This document shows positions 5,338 through 6,004 of a stretch of DNA of 6,004 bases, one piece after another. The notes under the pieces were generated by a model, which saw nothing but the letters and a program-made list of their open reading frames with translations, was not told the origin of the DNA and did no database searches. The DNA is from Flavobacteriales bacterium (GTDB lineage Bacteria; Bacteroidota; Bacteroidia; Flavobacteriales_D; CANHHI01): positions 1-6,004 of the forward strand of contig CANHHI010000100.1 of NCBI GenBank assembly GCA_947460225.1, given 5' to 3'. Each line of letters starts with the position of its first letter. Position 1 is the first letter of the stretch. Both the position numbers and the translations under genes were made by a program.

Positions 5338-5881
5338 GGGCAAAAAACTTTTCTATCTTAGAAAACAAAACCTCTATTTCTTGCATGCGCCCTTTGCCTT
5401 CCAAACCACTTGCCAAAACGCCATAAGGGCTTTCTTCTATATGGTGTTTAGGATAAGTTTGCAAAGTTTGTAAGTTTCTTTGCGTGCTTGGGTGTTCATA
5501 CATATCCAAATCCATGGCTGGCGCAAGCCAAATAGGACATCTCGCACTTAAATAGGTTGCCAGCAGCAGATTATCACATAGCCCATTAGCCATTTTAGCC
5601 AAAGTATTTGCACTGGCAGGGGCAATCACAAATAAATCTGCCCATAAACCTAGTTCTACGTGGTTATTCCACGTGCCGTCATTTGTTGTAAAACTGTGTA
5701 AAACAGGTCTTTGTGCAAGCACGCTCAGTGTGAGCGGACTGACAAAAGCCAAAGCGTCAGGGGTCAGTAAGACTTGCACCTCTGCGCCATGTTGCACCAA
5801 TAGCCGAACAAGCTGCACACTTTTGTATGCAGCTATGCTCGCACTGATGCCGAGTATAATTTTTTTGCCTTTGAGTGGCAT
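5327..5881 (-). CDS. coaC: Phosphopantothenoylcysteine decarboxylase (CoaC), separate from CoaB
   Basis: Decarboxylates 4'-phospho-N-pantothenoylcysteine to 4'-phosphopantetheine with bound FMN, the third step of coenzyme A synthesis, acting on the product of CoaB; cytoplasmic. The 184 residues form a full flavoprotein domain: GISASIAAYK near the N-terminus, NHVEL with the catalytic His at 74, APASANTLAKMANG (FMN site, 87-100), PAMDLDMY (121-128), and the substrate flap ASGLEGKGRM (157-166). Compared with E. coli, the motif Asn is Asp124 and the flap Cys is Ser158; from memory both changes are usual in Bacteroidota. The last four codons (AHGI, TAA) lie where the linker to CoaB normally continues. 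One missing T in the T6 run at 5342-5347 would give KIEKFLPMEFKGK and a normal fused protein. ATG at 5881 is 14 nt after the rpoZ stop. I read it as a split gene; a sequence error is the alternative. Confidence 0.92.
   Translation of the reverse strand: MPLKGKKIILGISASIAAYKSVQLVRLLVQHGAEVQVLLTPDALAFVSPLTLSVLAQRPVLHSFTTNDGTWNNHVELGLWADLFVIAPASANTLAKMANGLCDNLLLATYLSARCPIWLAPAMDLDMYEHPSTQRNLQTLQTYPKHHIEESPYGVLASGLEGKGRMQEIEVLFSKIEKFFAHGI
5342..5347 (-). other. T6 run at the coaC/coaB frame junction
   Basis: Six T on the coding strand directly precede the point where coaC and coaB exchange frames. Deleting one, or skipping one base here, joins the two frames into the standard CoaBC fusion. Six identical bases are short for efficient polymerase slippage, so a genuine split or a sequencing indel are both likelier than programmed recoding. 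Confidence 0.5.
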
Positions 5882-5895
5882 ATCGTCAGATTTAT

Positions 5896-6004
5896 TTATT
5901 CTTCACCTTCTTGATTTTCTTGGGTTCTGTGTCTCCAAAAAATCTTTTTTTGCTCGTATTCTTCCAAAGCCAAAGCTGTTGGTTTAGGCAAACGTTCGTA
6001 GTAC
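5896..6004 (-). CDS. rpoZ: RNA polymerase omega subunit, C-terminal end (5' part outside window)
   Basis: Omega (the Rpb6-related small subunit) aids folding and assembly of the beta' subunit of RNA polymerase. The last 35 codons are visible, in the frame beginning at 6003: YYERLPKPTALALEEYEQKK, then an IFW segment and an acidic tail ending EGEE before TAA at 5898-5896. The YYERLPKPT stretch is what I recall as characteristic of the Bacteroidota omega protein, which lies directly upstream of coaBC in this phylum. Too short for the compiled gene list to be certain on its own, but the position 14 nt before coaC agrees. Most of the gene, its start, and probably the operon promoter lie beyond the end of the window. 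Confidence 0.85.
   Translation of the reverse strand, partial: YYERLPKPTALALEEYEQKKIFWRHRTQENQEGEE

Noticed and set aside
4772..5473. A 233-codon plus-strand open frame opposite coaB and coaC
   Set aside because: It is antisense to two well-supported enzymes, its composition is hydrophobic and Ser-rich as expected of a shadow frame, and no motif is seen.

Overview
The window looks like a piece of a Bacteroidota chromosome. The evidence is the gene order on the minus strand (omega subunit, CoaC, CoaB, then a DUF4835 protein and RecN), a local order that I recall as typical of that phylum. The Bacteroidota-type omega C-terminus (YYERLPKPT), the HflX C-terminus and a TAnnTTTG promoter element next to a gene that shows no obvious Shine-Dalgarno site also fit. 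I cannot name a genus.

Layout: positions 1-275 hold the 3' end of hflX on the plus strand. Positions 276-960 carry no credible gene. They are packed with small palindromes of two designs: five GTAGGGGC-type hairpins (about 281-556), then a mosaic of short stems closed mostly by three-base loops (about 606-927). Next comes xth (exonuclease III family AP endonuclease, 961-1728, plus strand), probably driven by a promoter abutting its start codon. The rest (6004 down to 1717) is one tight minus-strand gene run: rpoZ (partial) - coaC - coaB - small lipoprotein - DUF4835/PorD-like protein - recN. Gaps in the run are 14 nt or less, and three of the junctions overlap. xth and recN meet tail to tail and share 12 bp.

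Functionally the minus-strand run mixes transcription (omega), coenzyme A synthesis (CoaC and CoaB perform two consecutive steps), envelope or secretion proteins (the lipoprotein and the DUF4835 protein) and DNA repair (RecN). The plus-strand xth is a second repair gene. The sequence supports co-transcription of the run, not a shared pathway.

The points most worth a second look are: (1) the hairpin mosaic between hflX and xth, where stems differ between copies but remain paired while loops and linkers are kept; (2) the split of the usually fused CoaBC into two overlapping frames exactly at the interdomain linker, beside a run of six T; and (3) an unrecognised lipoprotein gene wedged by overlaps on both sides into an otherwise familiar operon. 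I do not see a defence system, mobile element, CRISPR array or RNA gene.
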